Below, piece by piece: positions 43,630-50,798 of a stretch of DNA of 52,121 bases (position 1 is the stretch's first letter; every line of letters starts with the position of its first letter). The notes beneath the pieces are model-generated. The model saw only the letters and a list, made by a program, of their open reading frames with translations, was not told the origin of the DNA and did no database searches. The DNA comes from Winogradskyella sp. (lineage in GTDB: Bacteria; Bacteroidota; Bacteroidia; Flavobacteriales; Flavobacteriaceae), in assembly GCF_028289625.1 (NCBI RefSeq), contig NZ_JANQOM010000036.1, forward strand, positions 1 through 52,121, written 5' to 3'. Position numbers and translations under genes: made by a program.

Positions 43630-43831
43630 CAGCTTACAGCACAAGCTATAGTTCATTGCGGCTGAAATTCCAAACCTACGCCAAGGCTTCGTTGTTCGCA
43701 GTCGGAATTTCGAGCCTTTTTACTAAATTTATGGTTACAGCGGAATGATACTAGCGTACCATTCCGTAACGACACGAGAGACTGAAGGTCTCGAAATGAC
43801 GAAGTAAACCATAGCCAAAATCGTTGTAAAA
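43630..43831 (+). repeat. attC-like site 11 (long variant, twin of site 13)
   Basis: About 200 bp. The left arm GCTATAGTTCATTGCGGCTG lacks a clean AAC box; the right end is CCATAGCC...CGTTGTAAAAC (GTT at 43823). Internal hairpins: GCGGAATG.../CATTCCGT and GAGAC/GTCTC. Almost identical to site 13 over about 180 bp. Confidence 0.75.
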
Positions 43832-43845
43832 CATTTGACCAAAAA

Positions 43846-44574
43846 ATGAGAAATCTGATTAAAATAATAATATTTCTTCTTATTCTCATTTCCTGTAAGA
43901 ATTATTCAATTGAAGAATATCCAAAACTTGCTGTTGTTAAAACTGGAACATATGAACATATAGAAAGTTGCTATTTTATTGAGACGAATGATTTTAATGT
44001 GTTTCCACAAAATATAAAAGACTCTATTGAAAATTATTACCGAAAAAGAATTGGAGAACCCTATTTCAAAAAACTAAAATTCGATTTTGGATATATAGAT
44101 TCGGACAAACCAATAAAGTCATCAAACAAAAATTCTAAAATTGACAGTTTGCTATTTGATTATTGGGAAAAGCCAGAAGTTTGTGATAGTACATACACAT
44201 ATCCTGTTTATACTACAGCATTTAATATCGAAATTCCTGAAATCGGAATTAAAAAGTTGGCTGTGAATTTAGTAATGGATAAAAATGGAAAAATCATAAA
44301 AGATTTTCAGTATCCGAATTTTGAAAATTATGCAGTTAATAAAAAAATAATCCCAATAGATTCAGTTAACTCAATTCTCGTAAAAAGAAAAGTATCAAAT
44401 GACAAACTAATCGTTGCCATAGAATACGATGAGAAAACAAACTCTCTATTTTGGATTCCAAAAACTATTGTAAGTCCTGGTAGTATTGCTGTACCAAGTT
44501 GTTTTCCTGAAATTGACTATCATTTCGGAATGAATATGTTTACTGGAGAGATAAAAGAATTTAATGAAAAATAA
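43846..44574 (+). CDS. Cassette L: lipoprotein, unknown (242 aa)
   Basis: A short signal peptide with lipobox LILISC (Cys about 17), then KNYSIEEYPKLAVVKTGTYE. The mature part is Lys/Ile/Asp-rich and beta-like (IEIPEIGIKKLAVNLVMDKNGKIIKDFQYP resembles TonB-C/energy-transducer-like exported proteins, weakly). No secure family. Cassette ends match 8/10 (GTTGTAAAAC / GCATTACAAC). Confidence 0.62.
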   Translation: MRNLIKIIIFLLILISCKNYSIEEYPKLAVVKTGTYEHIESCYFIETNDFNVFPQNIKDSIENYYRKRIGEPYFKKLKFDFGYIDSDKPIKSSNKNSKIDSLLFDYWEKPEVCDSTYTYPVYTTAFNIEIPEIGIKKLAVNLVMDKNGKIIKDFQYPNFENYAVNKKIIPIDSVNSILVKRKVSNDKLIVAIEYDEKTNSLFWIPKTIVSPGSIAVPSCFPEIDYHFGMNMFTGEIKEFNEK

Positions 44575-44578
44575 AAAC

Positions 44579-44764
44579 GCATTACAACAATGTATAACCG
44601 CAATTTGCTGCCGCCAGTTCGCTCCGCTCGTGTCGGCGGATTCGACTACCCTTCGACAAGCTCAGGGCAAGCTAGAATCCACTCGGAATTGCTACGACCT
44701 GTGCCAGCCAAATATTAAAGAAATAAACCCGTAACTAGCGGTTATACGAGACCGTTGCAAACAA
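44579..44764 (+). repeat. attC-like site 12
   Basis: Left box GCATTACAAC, right box GTTGCAAACA. Excellent outer stem GTATAACCGC / GCGGTTATAC, set off from the boxes by AAT and GAGACC. It contains CCGCCAGTTC...GTCGGCGG (as site 1) and an extra insert CCCTTCGACAAGCTCAGGG, itself a small palindromic repeat. Confidence 0.87.
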
Positions 44765-44780
44765 TACAAACACAATCCAT

Positions 44781-45680
44781 ATGAAAAAAACAATTTACAT
44801 CTTAACAGTTTTAATATTTAGTTTTTCATGCAGTAATGAATCTGGCAATAATAGTCAGGAAGACAACCCAATTATCAACGGAGATGTTATATTCCGAAAT
44901 CAAACGGAGGTAAACAATTTCGATTTAGATGATTATGAAAGTATAAATAACTTATTGATTCAGACTAATAGTTCAGATGACCCAATTGTGAATTTAAATA
45001 CTTTGACGGAATTGCAGTCTATTAATGGAAGCTTAATTATTGCTAATAATTATGGTTTAAATTCAATCGAAGAATTAGATAATCTAACAAATGTAGGAGG
45101 TGAAGTTTCTATTGTTGAAAATGGATTATTTCAAAGCTTAACTGGCTTAAATAATATTATAGGAAATGTGTCAAAAGTAAATATACTTTATAATGTTAAT
45201 TTAATTAACCTTGATATTCTTAACAATATTAATTCAATTGAGACTGATTTAAATATAAGTGGTCGAATTGAAAATATGGATAGCTTTAATGATTTAAATT
45301 CGATTGGTGGTAGTTTTGACTTGTATGGTAATAATGGAACTTCATTTAGTTCTATTTCAGGTTTTAGTAATCTACAATCTATCGGCGCAAACCTTAGAAT
45401 TTATAGTACAAACTTGCCTAATCTGTCAATATTTCAAAATATAACTACTTTAGAAAATCTTGATATTGGCGATAATATGAACTTAACAACTTTGAACGGC
45501 TTAGAGAATCTAAACTATATAAGCAATGACTTGTATATGGGACAAAGTACACTTTACACAAATGACTATTGTGCAATTAAAGACTTAATCTTGAGTAACA
45601 ATATTGGTGGCAATGTCTTTTTTTCAGTAAATGCTATAAATAATGATATTGAAGGATATTTCAACAATAACTGTAACTAA
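44781..45680 (+). CDS. Cassette M: receptor-L-domain-like leucine-rich lipoprotein (299 aa)
   Basis: A signal peptide with lipobox FSFSC (Cys about 17), then NESGNNSQED. The mature protein is a run of repeats of about 22-26 residues such as LTELQSINGSLIIANNYGLN, LDNLTNVGGEVSIVENG, LNSIGGSFDLYGNNG and LQSIGANLRIYSTN. These are typical of the receptor L-domain/right-handed solenoid LRR-like surface proteins of Bacteroidota, used for binding surfaces or ligands. It ends with two Cys near the C-terminus (YCAIK, NNNCN). Cassette ends match 9/10 (GTTGCAAACA / TTTTTGCAAC). Confidence 0.75.
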   Translation: MKKTIYILTVLIFSFSCSNESGNNSQEDNPIINGDVIFRNQTEVNNFDLDDYESINNLLIQTNSSDDPIVNLNTLTELQSINGSLIIANNYGLNSIEELDNLTNVGGEVSIVENGLFQSLTGLNNIIGNVSKVNILYNVNLINLDILNNINSIETDLNISGRIENMDSFNDLNSIGGSFDLYGNNGTSFSSISGFSNLQSIGANLRIYSTNLPNLSIFQNITTLENLDIGDNMNLTTLNGLENLNYISNDLYMGQSTLYTNDYCAIKDLILSNNIGGNVFFSVNAINNDIEGYFNNNCN

Positions 45681-45691
45681 AACAAAAGTAC

Positions 45692-45893
45692 TTTTTGCAA
45701 CAACGGCTATAGCTCATTGCGGCTGAAATTCCAAACCTACGCCAAGGCTTCGTTGTTCGCAGTCGGAATTTCGAACCTTTTTACTAAATTTATGGTTACA
45801 GCGGAATGATACTCGCGTACCATTCCGTAACGACACGAGAGACTGAAGGTCTCGAAATGACGAAGTAAACCATAGCCAAAACCGTTGTAAAAC
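45692..45893 (+). repeat. attC-like site 13 (long variant, twin of site 11)
   Basis: Left box TTTTTGCAAC, right box GTTGTAAAAC (45884-45893). The stem GGCTATAGCTCATTGCGGC and the right arm CCATAGCC show the full left arm that site 11 has partly lost. Confidence 0.82.
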
Positions 45894-45962
45894 ACTTGAC
45901 AAACGAATTAAGTATTAAGCAAAGTATGGTTTAATTATTGAACTAAATATCCGAAAAATAAT

Positions 45963-47090
45963 ATGAAATACTCTTTACGCCTTATCTCTCTTTTTTTAAT
46001 TGTTTCATTTGGAACATCATTTTCTCAGGAGAATAATTCAGACGATATTATTTCAAGAATTATCCAAAAAAACGGGCAGAAATTCTTAAAGAGTAAGAAC
46101 ATAAATTCTGTTTCAATAGGAATCTATAAAGACGGTCAAGTTTACACAGGACACTTTGGGGAAATAATAAAAGGAAAGGGCAACCCACCTAATAATAAGA
46201 CTGTTTATGAAGTTGGTTCTGTATCAAAAACCATTACTGGTTATCTTGTTGCGAAAGCAGTTTTAGAACAAAAAATTAAACTAGAAGATGACATTAGAAT
46301 TTATTTAGAAGGAGACTATTCAAACTTAGAATATAACAGCAAAGCAATAACAGTAAGGAACTTAATTACTCACACAAGCGGATTACCAACATTTCTTCCT
46401 TCAGAAATGAACGGATTATATGAAAAACTAACTAAAGAAGTACCAGACGAATATTTTAAACTAGAAAAATCATACGATAAAGAAAAATTCTTGAATGATT
46501 TAAAGGGTGTATCCATAACAACAGAACCTGGTGTCAATTATTTGTATTCCAATGCTGGTGCAGAATTAATCGGATATATTTTAGAAACAGTTTATCAAAA
46601 AAGTATTGATGAGTTATTACAAGAAAATATAGCTGATAAATACAATTTGTCAACCATGGGGATTAAGTTGGATTCAATGCAAACTAAAAATCTAGTTCAA
46701 GGATATTGGATGAATAGTACAACACCTGCGCCTAATAATGTAAACCCGCTTTGGGGAACTGCTGGTGGAATTAAAATGACAATTACAGATGTAATGCGCT
46801 ATATTGAATTACAACTCGATGAGAAAAATACAATAGTTTCAGAATCTCACAAAGCACTTTATGAGGTGCGTTATCCATTAAAAATAGCTTATTTCTGGCG
46901 AGTTTGGAAAGACAAATATGGAACTTCATACAATCATCACGGAGGAACAAGTGGTACTCAAAATTGGTTATTCATTTATCCAAAATATAATTTGGGAATA
47001 TCTATTATAACTAATCAAAGTGGACCTAAGACACCAAACTTATTGAGTAAAACCTCTCAAAAAATGCTTAAGGAATTAATAAAAGAATAA
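45963..47090 (+). CDS. Cassette N: class-C beta-lactamase-like serine hydrolase
   Basis: 375 residues with a signal peptide (LISLFLIVSFGTSFSQ). The penicillin-binding/beta-lactamase fold is shown by S86-x-x-K89 (GSVSKTI), Y195-S-N197 (LYSNAG) and the HHGGTSG triad near the C-terminus (equivalent of KTG). Such enzymes include peptidases, esterases and occasional beta-lactamases; the sequence does not prove antibiotic resistance. Exported to the periplasm. Two other hydrolases of this fold lie within 6 kb. It has a decayed site at its 3' end. Confidence 0.87.
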   Translation: MKYSLRLISLFLIVSFGTSFSQENNSDDIISRIIQKNGQKFLKSKNINSVSIGIYKDGQVYTGHFGEIIKGKGNPPNNKTVYEVGSVSKTITGYLVAKAVLEQKIKLEDDIRIYLEGDYSNLEYNSKAITVRNLITHTSGLPTFLPSEMNGLYEKLTKEVPDEYFKLEKSYDKEKFLNDLKGVSITTEPGVNYLYSNAGAELIGYILETVYQKSIDELLQENIADKYNLSTMGIKLDSMQTKNLVQGYWMNSTTPAPNNVNPLWGTAGGIKMTITDVMRYIELQLDEKNTIVSESHKALYEVRYPLKIAYFWRVWKDKYGTSYNHHGGTSGTQNWLFIYPKYNLGISIITNQSGPKTPNLLSKTSQKMLKELIKE

Positions 47091-47093
47091 AAC

Positions 47094-47158
47094 GTATGGT
47101 AATAAGGCTATTGTGCATACCTTTGGGATACTCACCATACACGAACAGGTTAATGTGG
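47094..47158 (+). repeat. attC-like site 14 (short, decayed)
   Basis: About 65 bp. The left arm GTAATAAGGCTAT corresponds to ...ACAACAATGGCTAT with the AAC lost. The right end CATACACGAACAGGTTAATG resembles the right end of site 2 (CATACACAAACACGTTAGCG), GTT at 47149. A new pairing GTATGGT / ACCATAC (47094-47100 / 47134-47140) is present. Confidence 0.5.
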
Positions 47159-47240
47159 CGAAATGAACAGAACTGAATTTACAACCTTAAACTTTTGATA
47201 AATAAGATAAACGAACGAAATCCCTATTAAATAAATTATT

Positions 47241-47864
47241 ATGAACACAAGACTTACAATACTGATTTTTCTATTCATGCAAATATTTTATTCTCAAGTT
47301 AAAATTCAAGAGGACAATTTGACTATTGAGTATGTAAAAGCTAAAAAAGCGAGTCAATCTATAGGGATGGTAACTAATGTTAGAACAAAATCAAAAGAAG
47401 TCGTTCAATACAATATAAAAATTAGAGTTGAGATGCTTGATAATAAGAAAAGACCTTTTGACGCTAACAAATTTTCACTTGTAGATTACCAAGACAGTAT
47501 AAGGTTACGGCCAATTGATGTAGCCTATACTAATTTAACAGATAAATGGCATTTTATCAAATTAATTAAGAATAAACCCAAATACAAATCTTTGGAAAAA
47601 AGATATAAACCAGATATAAAAGACACGTTTTTGGATTATGAATTTGAGGGAATTAATAATTTAACCATGCCGATATGCTATGAGGCATATGACAAATACA
47701 AAATAAGCTTTAAAAATCCTGATAAGGAATGCCACGAATCATATTTTGAGCCTAAAGCTTTAAGAAAGAGAAATGTAAACTTGTATTTTCCAATGCTAAA
47801 AAGTACAGAAAATGCCACTCTTTATTATGGAAATATAAAAATAGCGGAAATAGAATTAAAATAA
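47241..47864 (+). CDS. Cassette O: secreted protein, unknown (207 aa)
   Basis: A signal peptide (LTILIFLFMQIFYSQ) is followed by VKIQEDNLTIEYVKAKKASQ. The mature domain looks like a single beta-sandwich with Lys-rich loops (YNIKIRVEMLDNKKRPFDANKFSLVDY, DTFLDYEFEGINNLTMP), similar in pattern to the DUF4352-type telokin-like modules, though the match is weak. No active-site motif. It lies between a decayed site (14) and a moderately preserved one (15). Confidence 0.62.
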   Translation: MNTRLTILIFLFMQIFYSQVKIQEDNLTIEYVKAKKASQSIGMVTNVRTKSKEVVQYNIKIRVEMLDNKKRPFDANKFSLVDYQDSIRLRPIDVAYTNLTDKWHFIKLIKNKPKYKSLEKRYKPDIKDTFLDYEFEGINNLTMPICYEAYDKYKISFKNPDKECHESYFEPKALRKRNVNLYFPMLKSTENATLYYGNIKIAEIELK

Positions 47865-47885
47865 AAAAACATTACCGAACGAAAA

Positions 47886-48028
47886 ACACTAACCACAACA
47901 ACCGTTATATTTTATTGCCTTGCTATGGCAAACCCCAAAATTAGTTTAACTTTAAACGGCTTGATTTCAACGGCCGAAAATTCCGCTAGAATTTTCAATG
48001 CAACTACTCATAGCCGAAGCTGTAAGCA
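47886..48028 (+). repeat. attC-like site 15
   Basis: Left side ACTAACCACAAC with stem CCGTTATATTTTATTGC; right arm GCAACTACTCATAGCC, then a degenerate box (CTGTAAGCA in place of CGTTARRY). It shares AAATTAGTTTAACTTTAAAC and the GAAAATTCC...GAATTTTC tip with site 5. Confidence 0.72.
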
Positions 48029-48047
48029 ATAATTAAAACCAAACTAT

Positions 48048-49160
48048 ATGAAAAACGCATTAATACTACTCTTAATCATTTTTGTTTCATGTAAGTCACC
48101 TTCTGACAAAAAAAATGAAAATAGTGCTATTGAATTAGAACAATTGCGAATAAGTATTGATTCACTTTTCAATTCTCATATTGGGGAAAATGAACCGGGA
48201 GCAGCCATACTTGTAGCTTATGATGGGCAAATGATGATTGGAAAAGGTTATGGTTTAAGAGATTTAGAAGGAAAAAAACCAATTACAAAAAGTACAAATT
48301 TGAGAATGGGTTCCGTGAGCAAACAATTTACTGCTTTAACTATTCTTAAACTTGTTGATGAGGGCAAAATATCTTTAAATGATTCGGTTTATACAATATT
48401 TCCATTCGAAACATTTAAGGATGGTACCACAATTGAGCAGTTAATAAATCATACTTCTGGAAAAGCTGATGCCGAGGAAGCATTTTTTACAGAATGGGAT
48501 TCAACAAAAATTGCAGAGAACAAAGATGTTTTAAATTGGTATTCAAGTAAGAATAGAACACTCATAAACCCTGGGGAGAAATATCAATACAACAATGGTA
48601 TATATGAATTCATCCCAAGCCTAGTAGAAAAGATAAGTGGGAAAGATTTTGCTGAATTTGCTAAGGAGAATGTGTTTAAAAAAGCAGGGATGGAAAAAAC
48701 AAATTTTTTCAACTTAGCAAAGCCAATTAATATTGAAGAAAGAGCATTTTGTTATGAAAAAGATAGTTTAGATAATTGGAATAAAGTGGACGGTCATTTT
48801 TTAAATGGGCTTTTAGGAGCCGGTGGTGTTTACACCAGTGTAAATGATTATTTCGAATATGACCTTGCCCTAAGGAACAATTCCATCTTCTCTAAAGAAA
48901 CCCATGAAATTATCTTTAAACCAAGTTCTAAAATTAATACAACTCAATCTGATACAAGGTACTATGCAATGGGCTGGGGTGTAACCGATACTGCTGCTTC
49001 GCATACTGGAGGTTGGTTTGGAACTAATACTTGGACCAAAAGATATTTGAATAAACCGCTTACCATCGCAATTTTTATGAATCGAAATACACTTTTTGAT
49101 AATGGTTTGATTAAAAAAACGGATTCATTAGTGGTAAAATATATAGATAACTACCGCTAG
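48048..49160 (+). CDS. Cassette P: beta-lactamase-fold serine hydrolase lipoprotein
   Basis: 370 residues. A lipobox (LIIFVSC) places it as a lipoprotein. Active-site motifs are S89-V-S-K92 (GSVSKQFTAL), Y181-N-N183 (QYNNGIYEF) and the C-terminal HTGGWFG. It also has NHTSGKADAEEAF after the first domain, usual for class-C-like hydrolases. It differs clearly from cassette N, so the two are not recent copies. Substrate unknown (peptidoglycan peptides, esters or D-amino peptides are possible). Confidence 0.86.
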   Translation: MKNALILLLIIFVSCKSPSDKKNENSAIELEQLRISIDSLFNSHIGENEPGAAILVAYDGQMMIGKGYGLRDLEGKKPITKSTNLRMGSVSKQFTALTILKLVDEGKISLNDSVYTIFPFETFKDGTTIEQLINHTSGKADAEEAFFTEWDSTKIAENKDVLNWYSSKNRTLINPGEKYQYNNGIYEFIPSLVEKISGKDFAEFAKENVFKKAGMEKTNFFNLAKPINIEERAFCYEKDSLDNWNKVDGHFLNGLLGAGGVYTSVNDYFEYDLALRNNSIFSKETHEIIFKPSSKINTTQSDTRYYAMGWGVTDTAASHTGGWFGTNTWTKRYLNKPLTIAIFMNRNTLFDNGLIKKTDSLVVKYIDNYR

Positions 49161-49321
49161 CAATGGCTATAGTTGCTACTGCCTGTTAGCTTCGCCCATG
49201 TAGCGGATTCAACTACCCTTCGATCAAGCCTAAGGACCTGGTCTGAATCCACCTTTAAAACCGAAAATAATTGCTAACTTAGTTGTAACTGAATTTTATA
49301 CAAAACCGTTGGCGGTAATTT
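49151..49321 (+). repeat. attC-like site 16 (diverged)
   Basis: The left box reads CTACCGCTAGC (AGC in place of AAC), followed by AATGGCTAT; the right box is GTTGGCGGTA (49308-49317). It contains a decayed form of the site 1/12 insert (ACTACCCTTCGATCAAGCC). Confidence 0.65.
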
Positions 49322-49769
49322 GAAAAAAGACGAAGTGGAAATTAAAATCAGGAATGCAGAAATAAGCGATTCAGAATCAATAACAGAGCTTTCCAATCAA
49401 TTAGGCTATAAGACACTACATACAGATATTCAAAATCGATTGAAAAGGATTTTAGAGCATCGAGAAAATTGTATTTACGTTGCAACCGAAAGCGGAAAAG
49501 TAGTTGGTTGGATTCATGGGTTTTATTCAATGCGAGTAGAATCGGACTTTTGTGTAGAGATAGGAGGTTTAGTTGTCAATGATAATTTTCGAAAAAACGG
49601 AATTGGGAAAAAATTAGTGGATAAGGTAATTGGATGGACTGAATTGAAAAATTGCGAAAAAGTTAGAGTCAGATGTAATGTGGCAAGAACGAAAAGTCAT
49701 AAATTTTATGAAAGAATCGGGTTTAAAATAAACAAAGAACAAAAAATATTTAACAAGCGATTAAATTAA
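49320..49769 (+). CDS. Cassette Q: GNAT-family N-acetyltransferase
   Basis: 149 residues from a TTG start (49320) that lies at the very end of the recombination site; no later Met would preserve the first strand (IKIRNAEISDSESI). GNAT motif A is VNDNFRKNGIGKKLVDKVI with the acetyl-CoA-binding R-K-x-G-I-G loop. Motif B is VRVRCNVARTKSHKFYERIGF, giving the final Y-x-x-x-G-F. GNATs are classic integron cargo (for example aminoglycoside acetyltransferases), but this one is not recognisably a resistance enzyme. Confidence 0.85.
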   Translation: MKKDEVEIKIRNAEISDSESITELSNQLGYKTLHTDIQNRLKRILEHRENCIYVATESGKVVGWIHGFYSMRVESDFCVEIGGLVVNDNFRKNGIGKKLVDKVIGWTELKNCEKVRVRCNVARTKSHKFYERIGFKINKEQKIFNKRLN

Positions 49770-49771
49770 AG

Positions 49772-50007
49772 ACTACTGTCGACAATAGCTATAAGTAATG
49801 GCGCCGTTCTCACCTACCCTTCGATTTCTTTTGACAAGGTCAATACTAGTCACTGTGGACTGACTTCTGAAAATCCTTACGGAAATTGCTAACGCCAGTT
49901 TACTACGCTCGTGTCCTAATCAGAATTTCTTCTGCTTCTAAACATGGGGTTCACTCCTATTTGCTATATTAGTGATAACGCAGCAAACCATAGACTAACA
50001 CGCAATA
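49772..50007 (+). repeat. attC-like site 17 at the right border (degenerate)
   Basis: Left box CTACTGTCGAC followed by AATAGCTATAAGTAATGGC; right end CCATAGACTAACACGCAATAAG. About 235 bp with a disordered interior, including remnants of the CCCTTCGA...GACAAGG insert. It marks the last recognisable cassette boundary. Confidence 0.6.
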
Positions 50008-50026
50008 AGTAATTTAGAACCACACT

Positions 50027-50791
50027 ATGAAGTTCTTTAGAAGAATAAGGCATCAACTAATTTTGGATAATAAAAAAATTCAATACCTCAAATATGCATT
50101 TGGAGAAATCATACTGGTAGTCATCGGAATTTTGATTGCATTACAAATAAATAATTGGAATCAGTCCATAAAAGATAAAAATGCTTTGAATGAATATTTG
50201 ATTAAAATTAAATCGCATACGGTAGAAGATATAGAACAATTAGAAGAATTATCAAAAGGAAGAAAACAAATTGCAGACCTCTGTAAAAAAGCACGTCATA
50301 GCATCTTAAATAAGACCGAAAATGACAATCTTTTTTTGTTCAAGATAAGTGGTTCTGCTTTTGTCGATTTCTATTTCAAACCAAATTCAGATGGTTATGA
50401 GTCTTTGAAAAATTCTGAATATTATGGTAAGATAAACAACACCAAACTCGATTCACTTTTGGCTAAATATCACGGTTTAGTCGATATCATTGCTGAAAAT
50501 GAAAGGAGTTATAATCAATATACGGTTCACCAAGAGAATTACCTCGATACGCAATTCGACAGGTCACTAATCTTGGCTTCTGCATTTATGTCATTAGATT
50601 CATTAGCCACAAAAGCCACCCCTCAGTCCGAATATGACAAAGCATTTATTGAATATACGGCCAAACCAGCTTATAGAAATGTTATTAGTTTGGCAGCGTG
50701 GCAATTCGATACGATGATTAACCAGTATAATCAATTAACAGAACTAGGGCATGTCATTATAGAAGAAATAGACATAACAATCGTAGACTAA
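50027..50791 (+). CDS. DUF6090 family membrane-anchored protein
   Basis: 254 residues. The family opening is seen clearly: MKFFRRIRHQLILDNKKIQYLKYAFGE, then a membrane helix IILVVIGILIALQINNWNQ (about 28-46) and a helical, charged periplasmic domain. DUF6090 proteins are abundant in Flavobacteriaceae, often in several copies near unrelated genes, and have no known function. It sits 7 bp before the hydrolase gene on the same strand, so they are likely co-transcribed. The array's last recognisable site ends 20 bp upstream of its start. Confidence 0.88.
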   Translation: MKFFRRIRHQLILDNKKIQYLKYAFGEIILVVIGILIALQINNWNQSIKDKNALNEYLIKIKSHTVEDIEQLEELSKGRKQIADLCKKARHSILNKTENDNLFLFKISGSAFVDFYFKPNSDGYESLKNSEYYGKINNTKLDSLLAKYHGLVDIIAENERSYNQYTVHQENYLDTQFDRSLILASAFMSLDSLATKATPQSEYDKAFIEYTAKPAYRNVISLAAWQFDTMINQYNQLTELGHVIIEEIDITIVD

Positions 50792-50798
50792 AAAGAAA

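Larger units (their letters stand above)
33079..50007 (+). mobile_element. Integron-like gene-cassette array (17 cassettes, no integrase in window)
   Basis: Seventeen units, all genes on the plus strand, each ending in an attC-like site. Sites have a ...AAC box, a 3-nt spacer, a stem (usually GGCTATRAGTA with TACTYATAGCC), a variable tip hairpin, a spacer (usually GAGACC) and a GTT... box. This is the R''/L''/L'/R' plan of integron attC with an unpaired central spacer. The first ten bases of each cassette complement the ten bases that open the site at its own 3' end: 10/10 in the cassettes at 33657, 34771, 35969, 37956 and 39954, and 9/10 in those at 33099, 37150, 39046, 42286 and 44754. This is what cutting at G^TT and re-closing a circular cassette produces. 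Cluster type: attC array lacking an integrase (CALIN-like). The integrase may lie outside, or act in trans. Confidence 0.85.

Noticed and set aside
43653..45902. Two minus-strand frames (43653-43889 and 45714-45902) that would encode nearly the same peptide
   Set aside because: They lie wholly in the twin long sites 11 and 13; the likeness comes from the repeated DNA, not from a protein family.
45963..47090. Antibiotic-resistance beta-lactamase
   Set aside because: The motifs fit the broad class-C/esterase/peptidase superfamily; nothing in the sequence singles out a true beta-lactamase.
33079..50007. CRISPR array or simple tandem repeats
   Set aside because: Units are 400-1200 bp with genes in between, repeats are 65-235 bp, imperfect and palindromic; nothing like short direct repeats with equal spacers.
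33079..50007. Transposon terminal inverted repeats around each gene
   Set aside because: Palindromes lie only between genes with one shared copy per junction, no target-site duplications or transposase are seen, and end complementarity follows the cassette rather than the element.
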